Part shown: positions 8,166 through 17,484 of the stretch, piece by piece
How positions within the stretch are numbered: position 1 is the stretch's first letter
Layout of the letters: every line of letters starts with the position of its first letter
Assembly (NCBI RefSeq): GCF_000520995.1
Contig: NZ_JACA01000049.1
Coordinates: forward strand, 1-64,000
Source of the DNA: Aquimarina macrocephali JAMB N27
GTDB lineage: Bacteria > Bacteroidota > Bacteroidia > Flavobacteriales > Flavobacteriaceae
Direction: 5' to 3'
DNA length: 64,000 nucleotides
Notes under the pieces: model-generated
The model's input: the letters and a program-made list of their open reading frames with translations, nothing else
What the model was told of the DNA's origin: nothing
The model's database searches: none
Position numbers and translations under genes: made by a program

Positions 8166-9557
8166 CTATTTGCCAATACAGAAATTTGCAAAAATATTTC
8201 CGAGTAAATCATCACTGGTAATTTCTCCTGTAATTTCACCAAAATGGTATAATGCCTGACGAATATCTATGGCCATTAGATCTCCCGAAAGTCCGGTGTC
8301 TAATCCGTATTGTACTTTCTGTATTTCTTCTAAGGCTTTTAGTAAAGCATCATAGTGACGAGTGTTGGTAACAATAGTCTCATTATTGCGTAAAGCACCA
8401 GTGTTTACAAACTCAAGAAGTTTAGCTTGCAATGCTTCAACACCAGTATTTTGTTTTGCTGAAAGCAGGTGGATATTTTCGATTTCAGATGTCAGAGTTG
8501 AAATTTGATTATCATCAAGTTTGTCTACTTTATTAGCAACAACAATCAGCGGCTTTTGTGGGTACTTATTTTTGATCTTTCCTATTTCTGTTTTCAGTTC
8601 TTGAATACGATCAACGGTTAGTAGAGAACTATCGACTAAATAGATAACTACCTGTGCTTGTTCAATTTTTTCAAATGTCTTTTGGATACCGATACTTTCT
8701 ACTACATCTTTGGTTTCTCTTATTCCGGCAGTGTCTATAAATCTAAAACCGATTCCACCAATATTAATTTCATCTTCTATAGTATCACGAGTCGTTCCTG
8801 CAATGTCAGACACGATAGCTCTTTCTTCATTTAGTAATGCATTAAGCAAAGTAGATTTTCCAACATTTGGCTCTCCAACAATAGCTACCGGAATCCCATT
8901 TTTGATAACATTACCAACAGCAAAAGAATCAATAAGACGTTTTAATACGTTTATAATTCTGGCGATTAGATCCTTAAACTGAGTTCGATCTGCAAATTCT
9001 ACATCTTCTTCGGCAAAATCTAGCTCTAGTTCTATTAAGGAAGCAAAATTAAGGAGTTCATCTCTTAATTTTTGAATCTCATTAGAAAAACCACCCCGCA
9101 TTTGTTGCATTGCGATTTGATGAGAAGCTTCAGAATCAGAGGCAATAAGATCTGCCACAGCTTCGGCTTGAGAAAGATCTAGTTTTCCATTAATAAATGC
9201 ACGTAGTGTAAACTCTCCGGCATTAGCCATTCTACATCCTTTCCGTAGTAATAATTGAATAATTTCCTGTTGGATATATACAGAACCGTGACAAGAAATC
9301 TCTATTGTGGGTTCTCCGGTATATGAATTAGAGTCTTTAAAAATAGAAACCAAAACTTCATCAAGCGTTCTATTCTTATCAACAATATGCCCCAAATGAA
9401 TAGTATGACTTTTTTGAGTACTTAACTCTTTTTTGCTAATAGATTGAAATAGAGGAGAACAGATAGTAATAGCCTCTTTCCCAGAGACGCGAATGACCGC
9501 TATAGCCCCCGCTCCTGATGGGGTTGCTAATGCTACTATGGTATCTTGTGCAATCAT
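8166..9557 (-). CDS. mnmE: tRNA modification GTPase MnmE (TrmE)
   Basis: 463 residues from the ATG of MIAQDTIVALATPSGAGAI; an upstream in-frame ATG at 9581 would add eight residues absent from the family. Order: N-terminal tetrahydrofolate-binding domain (1-120), helical domain, G domain with GEPNVGKS, GTTRDTIED, DTAG and NKVD (about 220-375), and the C-terminal FCIGK with the conserved cysteine. With MnmG it installs the cmnm5/mnm5 group on wobble uridine 34 of tRNAs in the cytoplasm. Monocistronic here. Confidence 0.97.
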   Translation of the reverse strand: MIAQDTIVALATPSGAGAIAVIRVSGKEAITICSPLFQSISKKELSTQKSHTIHLGHIVDKNRTLDEVLVSIFKDSNSYTGEPTIEISCHGSVYIQQEIIQLLLRKGCRMANAGEFTLRAFINGKLDLSQAEAVADLIASDSEASHQIAMQQMRGGFSNEIQKLRDELLNFASLIELELDFAEEDVEFADRTQFKDLIARIINVLKRLIDSFAVGNVIKNGIPVAIVGEPNVGKSTLLNALLNEERAIVSDIAGTTRDTIEDEINIGGIGFRFIDTAGIRETKDVVESIGIQKTFEKIEQAQVVIYLVDSSLLTVDRIQELKTEIGKIKNKYPQKPLIVVANKVDKLDDNQISTLTSEIENIHLLSAKQNTGVEALQAKLLEFVNTGALRNNETIVTNTRHYDALLKALEEIQKVQYGLDTGLSGDLMAIDIRQALYHFGEITGEITSDDLLGNIFANFCIGK

Positions 9558-9866
9558 ATATTTTATATATATAAGAAGCAAAAATAGGCATTAATAAATG
9601 TATTTTAAATTTTGGTTGCCAAACTTTTTTGAAGAGTTGTTTTTCTTTTCTATCTTGTAGCAGGAAGAAGAAAAAATACTTACAGTATTAACCAACTTAT
9701 TCCCTTCGGAAAAAAAAGAATAAGAGAAAACCGCTGGTTTTTGATTGATTAAAAATTGGATGACCAGTTAGTGGAATACAATTTTGTAGCAACGAATGAT
9801 GCTGCAAGAGTTTTTGTACTAACTAAATTTAATGTCTAATCTAATAATTTTTTTAATCTTATTCTT

Positions 9867-12284
9867 ATGAACTCAAACAACACAAACTCAATTCACATTA
9901 ATGATCGGTATTCGGTACACCGAATATGTATGCTATTATGCATCATTTTTATGCTACCATTTATTAATTTTGCTCAAGATGAGCTGCCACGACATTATAC
10001 AAAGTATAATATGGAAATAAAACCTGATGGCAGTCAAAGTAAAAGCAGTTCACAAATTATTACGGAAACCATATCAGAAAAAGGAGCTACGTGGTTACGT
10101 TTGTTTCTTAAAGATGTAAATCTGGGAAACAAAAGTACGTTAACCATTACATCAGCATTAGACGGGGCTACACAAACATTAACATCCAAGACCATCAAGG
10201 ACTGGAAAAATACTACTGCTTATTTTAATGGTGATAAAATAACTATAAAGTTAACTGTAGCACGAGGAGAAGATGCTATAGGTTTTACTATTAATGAGGT
10301 AGGGGTTGGTGAAAATGATCCAGGTTCAAAATCTCAATGTGGTTCAACTGATGATAGAGTAGATTCTGCTGATAATGCTATCGGACGAATAGTTCCTATA
10401 GGTTGTACTGGTTGGATTATCACTAATGGTAGACTGGTTACTGCGGGGCATTGTGTAGGAAGCAGAGCACAACTTATAGAATTTAATGTGCCTAAATCTA
10501 ACCCAGACCGTACGATTGTACACCCTGGACCAGAAGATCAGTATCCAATAGGTAATTTTGTGACGCCATACACAAATAACCCAAGTCAGGCTAATGATTG
10601 GGCAGTATTTACGGCTAGCGCAAATTCACAAACAGGCCAAACACCTATACAGGCACAAGGTAAATCATTTAATGTAGTACAAAGTGCTCCTGGAAATAAT
10701 ATAACAATAACAGGTTTTGGTACAGATACAGGTGTTGATAACCAGACACAGCAAATCCATACAGGGCCATTATCTTCTGTTACAAACACGTTTGTAAGAT
10801 ATAGAACAGATACAACTGGAGGAAATTCAGGAAGCCCGATAATAGATGCAGCGACAGGAAATGCAGTAGGGGTTCATGCCTACGGAGGATGTTCTGGGTC
10901 TGGAGGGTCTAATTCTGGAGAAAGGGCTACAATACCTGCTTTTTGGGATGCTATGGGGCTTGATGGAAACCCACCAACCGATGAATGTACAGGAGATATA
11001 GCTTCTTTCCCTTACAGTGAAAGTTTTGAGGGTAATATAGGAGCTTGGAAACAAGTCGGTGGAGATGATTTAGACTGGACCGTAAATTCTAATGGTACCC
11101 CTTCTAGTGGTACCGGACCAAGTGGTGCTGTAGATGGTAGTTCATACATATATGTAGAAGCATCTGGAAACGGTACAGGGTTCCCTTCTAAAAGAGCGAT
11201 CCTAAATTCACCTTGCTTGAATTTTACTAGCCTTACAACTCCTAAACTAAGTTTTCAGTACCATATGATAGGTAGCGCAGTGGGAACATTAACTGTCGAA
11301 GCCAGAACAAATAATACCGGAACCTGGACAAGTGTATTTACCAAAACAGGAGCACAGGGAACAGATTGGAATGCTGCAGATGTAGACCTTTCTACATATG
11401 GTGGTAATGCAAGTGTACAGCTAAGATTAAATGCCGTAACAGGAAGCAGTTGGCAAGGAGATATTACTATTGATGCGCTAAAAATTACTAATGGTACGGT
11501 AACACCTCCAGTATGTACAGCCTTAGACTTTAATGATTTTACAATCACAGCATTCTCTAATCAGGATACTGCAGGCAATTCTTCAATTCAAAGTGGAGGA
11601 GCAGCGCTTTCTTTACAAAATAATACCTGGAAATACATTGCCATGAATTATACTGTAACTGCTAATACAGTAATAGAGTTTGATTTTAGTAGTACTTCTG
11701 AGGGAGAAATTCACGGAGTTGGTTTTGAAAACGATAATACATTAACCTCTACAAGATATTTTAAAGTTCATGGTACCCAAAATTATGGTGTAACGAACTT
11801 TGATGATTACTCCAGTGGTACAAAAACGTATGTCATTCCGGTAGGGAATTTCTATACTGGTAATATGGATAGACTGGTCTTTATAAATGATAATGATGCA
11901 GGTAGTGGCAATACTTCTGTTTTTAGCAATGTGAAAATATATGAAGGTTCTTGTGGGCAATCTGCAACTTCTGAAACTTTAATAGCTCAGTTAGAATCAG
12001 TTTCACCAATTCTTGGGGATGAGAATGAAGGTGATCTTGCAGGATTAAGTATAAAACCAAACCCTGCAAAAGATGTCTTTTCATTGTATTTAAGTCAATA
12101 TGCAAAAGGAAATATATCTGCAACTATTTATACGATTCTGGGAAGTAAAAAAGCTCGGATAAGTATGCAACCAGGGATCAATACGATCTCGGCCCGAAAC
12201 CTATCATTGGGTAGAGGGATTTACTTGATTAAAATCGATAGTAGTACTGGGGAATCTGCTACTAAGAAACTAATCGTGAATTAA
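9867..12284 (+). CDS. trypsin-like serine protease with T9SS sorting domain
   Basis: 805 residues. Signal peptide ending near INFAQ-DE (residue 36). The S1 peptidase triad is visible: H in VTAGHC (about 196), D in NDWAVF (about 243) and S in GGNSGSP (about 321). A MAM-like module starting FPYSESFEGNIGAW (about 380-545) and a further beta module (about 555-690) follow. The last ~75 residues, from LSIKPNPAKD to KKLIVN, form a type A type IX secretion signal, so the enzyme should be exported and cell-surface bound or released. A strong terminator follows. Confidence 0.9.
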   Translation: MNSNNTNSIHINDRYSVHRICMLLCIIFMLPFINFAQDELPRHYTKYNMEIKPDGSQSKSSSQIITETISEKGATWLRLFLKDVNLGNKSTLTITSALDGATQTLTSKTIKDWKNTTAYFNGDKITIKLTVARGEDAIGFTINEVGVGENDPGSKSQCGSTDDRVDSADNAIGRIVPIGCTGWIITNGRLVTAGHCVGSRAQLIEFNVPKSNPDRTIVHPGPEDQYPIGNFVTPYTNNPSQANDWAVFTASANSQTGQTPIQAQGKSFNVVQSAPGNNITITGFGTDTGVDNQTQQIHTGPLSSVTNTFVRYRTDTTGGNSGSPIIDAATGNAVGVHAYGGCSGSGGSNSGERATIPAFWDAMGLDGNPPTDECTGDIASFPYSESFEGNIGAWKQVGGDDLDWTVNSNGTPSSGTGPSGAVDGSSYIYVEASGNGTGFPSKRAILNSPCLNFTSLTTPKLSFQYHMIGSAVGTLTVEARTNNTGTWTSVFTKTGAQGTDWNAADVDLSTYGGNASVQLRLNAVTGSSWQGDITIDALKITNGTVTPPVCTALDFNDFTITAFSNQDTAGNSSIQSGGAALSLQNNTWKYIAMNYTVTANTVIEFDFSSTSEGEIHGVGFENDNTLTSTRYFKVHGTQNYGVTNFDDYSSGTKTYVIPVGNFYTGNMDRLVFINDNDAGSGNTSVFSNVKIYEGSCGQSATSETLIAQLESVSPILGDENEGDLAGLSIKPNPAKDVFSLYLSQYAKGNISATIYTILGSKKARISMQPGINTISARNLSLGRGIYLIKIDSSTGESATKKLIVN

Positions 12285-12320
12285 CACTGTATATAGAAGA
12301 CATTAGATTTATTAATTAGT

Positions 12321-12355
12321 AAACACCTCGGCTTTTATGTCGAGGTGTTTTTTTT
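12321..12355 (+). terminator. intrinsic terminator after T9SS protease
   Basis: AAACACCTCG (12321-12330) pairs perfectly with CGAGGTGTTT (12341-12350), with a 10-nt loop and a T run to 12355. Confidence 0.85.
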
Positions 12356-12476
12356 AGTTAAATATTAAGGCGTTAGACATGTTACTGTAACAAATTGCTA
12401 TTTTTATCGTCATATAAGTATAGATTGCTAATATTTTTAGCAACTGTATCAATCATCAATCAAAAACGTAGAAACC

Positions 12477-12815
12477 ATGAGACAGGACAGATCATTACTA
12501 GTTATTACCCATTTATCACAATTATTAGACCTTATCACAGGATTCGGAGGATTTATAGTGCCTTTGATATTGTGGTTAACCCAAAGAGAAAGAGTTTCGG
12601 CAATGGATGAACATGGAAAGTCGATTATGAATTTTCAGATAAGTATGTTTATTTATGCAATTATCTGTATTCCTTTGATATTATTATTTGGATTGGGGTT
12701 ACTAGGGTTAGCGCTTATTGCACTATTATGCTTTATATATCCTATTATTAATGCAATAAAAGTGAATAATGGAGAAGAACCTTCATATCCACTATCTATG
12801 CAGATTATTAAATAA
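12477..12815 (+). CDS. DUF4870 (Tic20-like) membrane protein
   Basis: 112 residues. Three hydrophobic segments (about 8-35, 53-75 and 75-95) with the family pattern HLSQLLDLITGFGGFIVPLILWL, MDEHGKSIMNFQIS and a final YPIINAIKVNNGEEPSYPL. DUF4870 proteins are small inner-membrane proteins of unknown function. Single gene with its own terminator at 12888. Confidence 0.88.
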   Translation: MRQDRSLLVITHLSQLLDLITGFGGFIVPLILWLTQRERVSAMDEHGKSIMNFQISMFIYAIICIPLILLFGLGLLGLALIALLCFIYPIINAIKVNNGEEPSYPLSMQIIK

Positions 12816-12887
12816 TACTAATATGAAGTAATGCATAACAAAATAACTATAGTTTAGATATCATATTTAGTAGTGTATCAATAGATT

Positions 12888-12916
12888 GCCTGAATGTTTA
12901 TTCAGGCTTTTTTTTT
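12888..12916 (+). terminator. intrinsic terminator
   Basis: GCCTGAA (12888-12894), loop TGTTTA, TTCAGGC (12901-12907), then nine T. It ends the DUF4870 transcript, about 70 nt past the stop. Confidence 0.85.
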
Positions 12917-13093
12917 ATCATTTTTATAGTTCTTCAAGAATGATAACATTCTTGTAAAACAGCAGGATAGCAAAAATTTTGAGAGCAAGTGATCAGAAAA
13001 ATGGAATTTTTGTACTGGAAAACCGTAGAATAATATAGAAATAAGAAGATATTGTTTTATATTGTTGTAATGGTTTTTTTGACAATATGGGGT

Positions 13094-15319
13094 ATGTGTG
13101 TGGAAATTTTTAAAATAAATATAATTATTCTGTTAATTTTTTGGAGTACTGATAGTGTTGCTCAAAAAGAAGAAAAGATTGAAAAATCAACTTTAGAAAT
13201 TGACAATACCATTTATCGTTTGATAAGGAATGATAGTATTGTCGAGGCCAGAATTTTTTTAGATACAATTTTTAATCATAAGAAATCAGAACCTGATGAT
13301 GAGTTTTTGTTGTCCTATAATTATAACTACGGACTGATTTTTATGACTTCGGGAAAACCTAATGAAGCATCAAATTATATATTTAGAGCTAAGGAAATTT
13401 CAAAAAAGATACCAGGTAATTCTTATGAATCAAACATCAAAGTAGTTATACTAAGACTGTTTAGAGAAACAAATAGGTATAAAGAGCTAGATAGTCTATA
13501 TCAGAAGTATCTTGATTATAATGAAGAGAGTCAAAATGGTATTATATTTTTTCATCATCTTGATTATATCATAAGTGAAATGAATAGAAGTAACTTTAAA
13601 CAAGTGATTTCTACTTCAAGAAAAGTGCTATCCGATCTTGATGAGTATGATTATACAAAGATGTCAAAGGAAAGTATACATGTCATTAATGATGTTGTGA
13701 GAAACGAGCTAAAGATATATTTCGCAATGGCATTAATGGAAAAAGGTATAGATTATCAGAAATCGTATCAGTTGCTAAATGAAACAGAAAGAGATTCTCT
13801 CTTTTTTGTACAAAGAGAACGAGACGAGTATTTAAGGTTGATACAACAATACAAAGCACGCTATTTTTATAAATACAATAAAAATATGGACTCGGTGTCG
13901 TATTATCAGGCACTATCAAATAAATATCAGGAGACTTACATTAAAAAATTGAAAAGACGTGCCTCTAATGCTGATATTTTTATTTATGAAATTGCCAAGA
14001 ATAAAAAAGATATTGAGCAACTTTCTATTATCAATGAGAAAAATATTCAGATTCAAAAAAGTTATTTTCAAGTCAGTTTTTTGACAGGCTTTTTGCTGTT
14101 GTTGACAACTATTTTTAGCGTTTATGTGTATAGATCTAACAATCATAAGAATAGAATTAATGAAGAGTTGAAAGAAAAAAATGCTGAGTTGTTAACTGTT
14201 GATGAAGAACGCAACCAATTTTTTTCTATAATGAGCCATGAATTAAGAACGCCCATTTATACGATACAAGGATTGGTAGAAATTATAGAAAATACAAAGA
14301 ATCAAAAACAGAGGAAAGAATTTTTAAGTACACTAAAATTTTCGAATAATCATTTATCAGGATTGGTAAATAATGCTTTAGAATATTCTAAGTTCCGCCT
14401 GGGAAATGTGAGGTTAAATAAAGATGCTTTTTCCTTAGATGAAATGCTAATGAATATTTGTAATTCGTTTTCATATCAATTGCGTAAGAGTAATACAAAA
14501 TTGCACATCGAAATAGCAGATGATGTAGAAACAAATGTTCTGGATGACCGTTTAAAACTTTCTCAGATTTTTATCAACCTTATTTCTAATGCTATTAAAT
14601 TTACTACAGATGGAAATATCTGGATCGAGCTTGTACAAATTGCAAGTTTCGAAAATATGATTAGACTTCGTTTTACAGTGAGAGATGATGGGATTGGAAT
14701 TAAAAAAGAATTGGTGTCAGATGTGTTTGATGGGTTTAAAGGGATACATCATATAGATAAACATAAAGGAGGCTCTGGGTTAGGGTTGTATATAGTAAAA
14801 CGGTTTATAGAAGATTTGTATAAATCCTCAATAGTTGTAGAATCAGAAGAAGGTAAAGGGACTTCATTTTCTTTTGAGATTGAAATGGAACGAAACCTAA
14901 AAAATACAAAGGCACCGATCGTAAATGATGAAGATTATGCTAACGTACTAGATGGTTATAGCATGTTGGTTGTAGATGATAATACGATTAATCTAATGAT
15001 TACAAAAAAGGTTTTAGAAAGTGCAGGGGCGATATGCACAACAGTAGATAATGGTTTTGATGCTATACTATTGATACAAGAAAAAGACTATGATGTGGTT
15101 TTTATGGATATTCATATGCCAGAACAGGATGGTTTTGAAACGACCCAAAAAATAAGAGAGTTTAATAAAGATGTTATTATTATGGCATTAACAGCCGTTG
15201 ATTTAGAAAGGGTGGTTACAAAGGTTTATCAATCTGGTATGGATGGGATTATTACTAAACCATATAAACGAAGTGATTTATTTCAAAAAATCTTGTCCTT
15301 TTCTCTAAAGAAAGATTAA
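13094..15319 (+). CDS. hybrid sensor histidine kinase/response regulator
   Basis: About 741 residues. Start chosen at the ATG directly before a signal-like segment ending SVAQ; in-frame ATGs at 13052 and 13070 are alternatives. Order: periplasmic helical, TPR-like sensor (30-310), one membrane helix (about 330-350), coiled linker, HisKA with phospho-acceptor H in SHELRTP (about 383), HATPase_c (N box INLISNAIKFT, DDGIGI, GGSGLGLYIV), and a receiver domain with VDDN and phospho-acceptor D in VVFMDIHMP (about 673). No output DNA-binding domain, so it likely phosphorelays to a separate partner. Confidence 0.9.
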   Translation: MCVEIFKINIIILLIFWSTDSVAQKEEKIEKSTLEIDNTIYRLIRNDSIVEARIFLDTIFNHKKSEPDDEFLLSYNYNYGLIFMTSGKPNEASNYIFRAKEISKKIPGNSYESNIKVVILRLFRETNRYKELDSLYQKYLDYNEESQNGIIFFHHLDYIISEMNRSNFKQVISTSRKVLSDLDEYDYTKMSKESIHVINDVVRNELKIYFAMALMEKGIDYQKSYQLLNETERDSLFFVQRERDEYLRLIQQYKARYFYKYNKNMDSVSYYQALSNKYQETYIKKLKRRASNADIFIYEIAKNKKDIEQLSIINEKNIQIQKSYFQVSFLTGFLLLLTTIFSVYVYRSNNHKNRINEELKEKNAELLTVDEERNQFFSIMSHELRTPIYTIQGLVEIIENTKNQKQRKEFLSTLKFSNNHLSGLVNNALEYSKFRLGNVRLNKDAFSLDEMLMNICNSFSYQLRKSNTKLHIEIADDVETNVLDDRLKLSQIFINLISNAIKFTTDGNIWIELVQIASFENMIRLRFTVRDDGIGIKKELVSDVFDGFKGIHHIDKHKGGSGLGLYIVKRFIEDLYKSSIVVESEEGKGTSFSFEIEMERNLKNTKAPIVNDEDYANVLDGYSMLVVDDNTINLMITKKVLESAGAICTTVDNGFDAILLIQEKDYDVVFMDIHMPEQDGFETTQKIREFNKDVIIMALTAVDLERVVTKVYQSGMDGIITKPYKRSDLFQKILSFSLKKD

Positions 15320-15353
15320 AAAAATGAGTTTCCTGTACTATAGGAAACTCATT
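15316..15353 (-). terminator. terminator for amt (minus), hairpin shared with kinase gene
   Basis: AATGAGTTTCCT (15323-15334) pairs perfectly with AGGAAACTCATT (15342-15353). On the minus strand it is followed by a T run, so it terminates glnK-amt; it also lies just past the plus-strand kinase stop. Confidence 0.8.
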
Positions 15354-15382
15354 AATTAAAAACAGTTTGGATCCTACTATTT

Positions 15383-16633
15383 TTAATGTTGATTAATTCT
15401 AAAATCAGGATAGGCATCCATGCCATGTTCGTGACTATCCAATCCATCAATTTCTTCTTTTTCTGAAACTCGTATTCCTATAGTTTTCTTAAGGGTAAAT
15501 ATGATAGCAAAAGCTGTTGTTAGGCAAAAAAAACCTACAATAAGCACTCCAAGTCCTTGAACTATGAACTGATCAAAACCGGCTTTATCTCCAAAAAGAC
15601 CTACGGCCAAAGTTCCCCAGATACCACAGATTAAATGAACAGCTATGGCGCCTACAGGATCGTCTAGTTTTAATTTGTCTACTAATGCTACTCCAAATAT
15701 GATGATTATACCAGCGAGTAAACCAATAATTACAGCTTCGTTTGGAGACATTAAATCAGCTCCGGCTGTTATTCCTACCAAGCCTCCCAGAATACCATTT
15801 AAGAACATAGTAAGATCATAGTTTTTGTATAGGATTGTAGAAAGTACAAATGCTCCAATTCCACCTGACGCCGCTGCGAGACAAGTTGTTACTAATACTA
15901 ATGATGTGCTAGCAGGATCTGCAGAGAGTACAGATCCCCCGTTAAATCCAAACCATCCTAACCAAAGAATAAGCACACCAGCTGCTGCGAGAGGTATATT
16001 GTGCCCGGGAATAGCTTGTGGTCTTCCTTCAGAACTAAATTTACCAATCCTTGCACCTAATAAGATGATTGCTATCATAGCAGCCCATCCACCAACAGAG
16101 TGTACAAGTGTAGAGCCGGCAAAGTCATAAAAACCTTTAGCTTCTCCAATTTTTAATGTAGATAAAAATCCACTTCCCCATTGCCAAGAACCTACTATAG
16201 GATATACTAAACCTACATACAGTATAGTAAATATCATAAATGCTCCCAATTTAATACGTTCTGCTACAGCGCCAGAAACTATAGTAGCAGCAGTGGCAGC
16301 AAACATTCCTTGAAATAAGAAATCTGTCCACCAGGTATACCCTCCGCTAGCATATTCTGGGGTCATTCCGTTCTCGGGAGGGGTAATGCCAAACCCCGCA
16401 AATTTTAAAAAACCAAAATCTCCATCCTCAAATCCTGGATACATAAGATTAAAACCACCGAGGTAGTATAATAATAGACCTACACAGATGATAAATACAT
16501 TTTTGAACAATATGTTAATTGTGTTTTTTTGACGAGTTAATCCTATTTCTAAAAAAGAAAACCCTAAGTGCATGAAAAATACAAGTGCGGTACACACCAT
16601 CATCCATACATTGTTTGTGGTTAAAAGTTCCAT
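15383..16633 (-). CDS. amt: ammonium transporter (Amt family)
   Basis: 416 residues with eleven predicted membrane helices and no leader. The conduction-pore twin histidines are visible in FAGSTLVHSVGG and IAVHLICGIWG; the region FGFNGGSVLSADP is also typical. It moves ammonium across the inner membrane. It follows the PII gene by 66 nt on the same strand, the conserved glnK-amt arrangement in which PII plugs the transporter when nitrogen is plentiful. Confidence 0.96.
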   Translation of the reverse strand: MELLTTNNVWMMVCTALVFFMHLGFSFLEIGLTRQKNTINILFKNVFIICVGLLLYYLGGFNLMYPGFEDGDFGFLKFAGFGITPPENGMTPEYASGGYTWWTDFLFQGMFAATAATIVSGAVAERIKLGAFMIFTILYVGLVYPIVGSWQWGSGFLSTLKIGEAKGFYDFAGSTLVHSVGGWAAMIAIILLGARIGKFSSEGRPQAIPGHNIPLAAAGVLILWLGWFGFNGGSVLSADPASTSLVLVTTCLAAASGGIGAFVLSTILYKNYDLTMFLNGILGGLVGITAGADLMSPNEAVIIGLLAGIIIIFGVALVDKLKLDDPVGAIAVHLICGIWGTLAVGLFGDKAGFDQFIVQGLGVLIVGFFCLTTAFAIIFTLKKTIGIRVSEKEEIDGLDSHEHGMDAYPDFRINQH

Positions 16634-16699
16634 AGTTTAATTACTATTAAAATTGTTTTTAGTTTTTGATTGGTTAATTTTTGTGACCAGTGAGAGGTG

Positions 16700-17038
16700 T
16701 TAGTTTAATGTTTCTCCACCTTTTTCCGAAGTACGAATTCTATAAGCCTCTTTGATGTCAGAAACAAAGATTTTTCCGTCACCAACTTCCCCGGTTTTTG
16801 CAGCTTCAAGAATTGCAGAGATTGCAATTTCTTCAAAATCATCATTTACAACAATAGATAGATATCTTCTTTGAATATCTGTTGTACTATAAGAAATTCC
16901 TCTGTAGACACTTCCTTTTTGTTCATGTCCAACTCCAGTTACGTCCCAATACGAGAAAAACATAATACCTTTATTGTGTAAGGCTTCTTTTACAACTCGA
17001 TATTTTGATCTCCTGATAATTGCTTCTATTTTCTTCAT
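16700..17038 (-). CDS. glnK: PII nitrogen regulatory protein
   Basis: 112 residues, full PII length. Opens MKKIEAIIRRSKYRVVKEAL; the T-loop contains YRGISY, whose last tyrosine matches the uridylylated Tyr51 of enteric PII; the B-loop TGEVGDGKIFV binds ATP/ADP. PII senses 2-oxoglutarate and adenylate charge and binds targets such as Amt. Whether the tyrosine is modified here cannot be told. First gene of glnK-amt, divergent from gltBD. Confidence 0.95.
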   Translation of the reverse strand: MKKIEAIIRRSKYRVVKEALHNKGIMFFSYWDVTGVGHEQKGSVYRGISYSTTDIQRRYLSIVVNDDFEEIAISAILEAAKTGEVGDGKIFVSDIKEAYRIRTSEKGGETLN

Positions 17039-17147
17039 AAAGAATAAAAGTTAAAATTAATACTGAATTCGATTCAAAAATATAATATTTTGTATATAAC
17101 CTTGTGATAAATAGGGTATGGATAAGTATTTTTATCATTTTATGTAT

Positions 17148-17174
17148 TTTAACCCTAATTTAATTAGGGTTAAA
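17148..17174. promoter_or_regulatory. 27-bp perfect palindrome between glnK and gltB
   Basis: TTTAACCCTAATT (17148-17160), one T, then its exact reverse complement (17162-17174). It lies about 110 bp before glnK in a 446-bp divergent gap (17039-17484) with no coding frame of note. Probably an operator; no T run for a terminator. Confidence 0.5.
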
Positions 17175-17229
17175 TATTATTTGTGATAAAAAATATCAAT
17201 TTGATACTTGTGTGTATTCGAAATCTTAT

Positions 17230-17243
17230 CGAAAACGTTTTCG
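17230..17243. promoter_or_regulatory. 14-bp palindrome, LacI-operator-like
   Basis: CGAAAACGTTTTCG is perfectly self-complementary, with a central CG as in LacI/GalR-family operators. It sits mid-way in the glnK-gltB gap. No LacI-type gene is in the window, so the binding protein is unknown. Confidence 0.4.
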
Positions 17244-17316
17244 TTAAAATCGATTGATAATCAGTTGTCTGTGATTTTGCTTTAATTCTTGATTTATTTA
17301 TGTTTTTTGACAAAAA

Positions 17317-17338
17317 ACGCATTGTCAAATTCATAATT
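17317..17338. promoter_or_regulatory. TTGACAA-N8-TTGTCAA dyad before gltB
   Basis: TTGACAA (17317-17323) and TTGTCAA (17332-17338) form an exact inverted repeat 8 bp apart. TTATTTTG at about 17349 is one mismatch from the -7 box, which would put the right arm at the -33 region of the gltB promoter, a position suited to an operator. Inferred. Confidence 0.4.
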
Positions 17339-17484
17339 AGAAGCTCTTATTTTGTGATTACTTTATTCAAGAAGGGCTTTTTTTATGTAGCTCAAAAAAG
17401 TGATTGCGAAAGCTGTTTTTTTCTTTCTCTATACTTAATGATTTGTTAATTTCATCTGCTTGAAACACTTTTAGATCAGAAAAT

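Noticed and set aside
10586..11548. Several minus-strand frames inside the T9SS protease gene
   Set aside because: They are antisense shadows of a clear plus-strand gene with a full catalytic triad.
12395..12610. 71-codon frame overlapping the DUF4870 start
   Set aside because: It overlaps a well-recognised gene in another frame and covers its promoter region.
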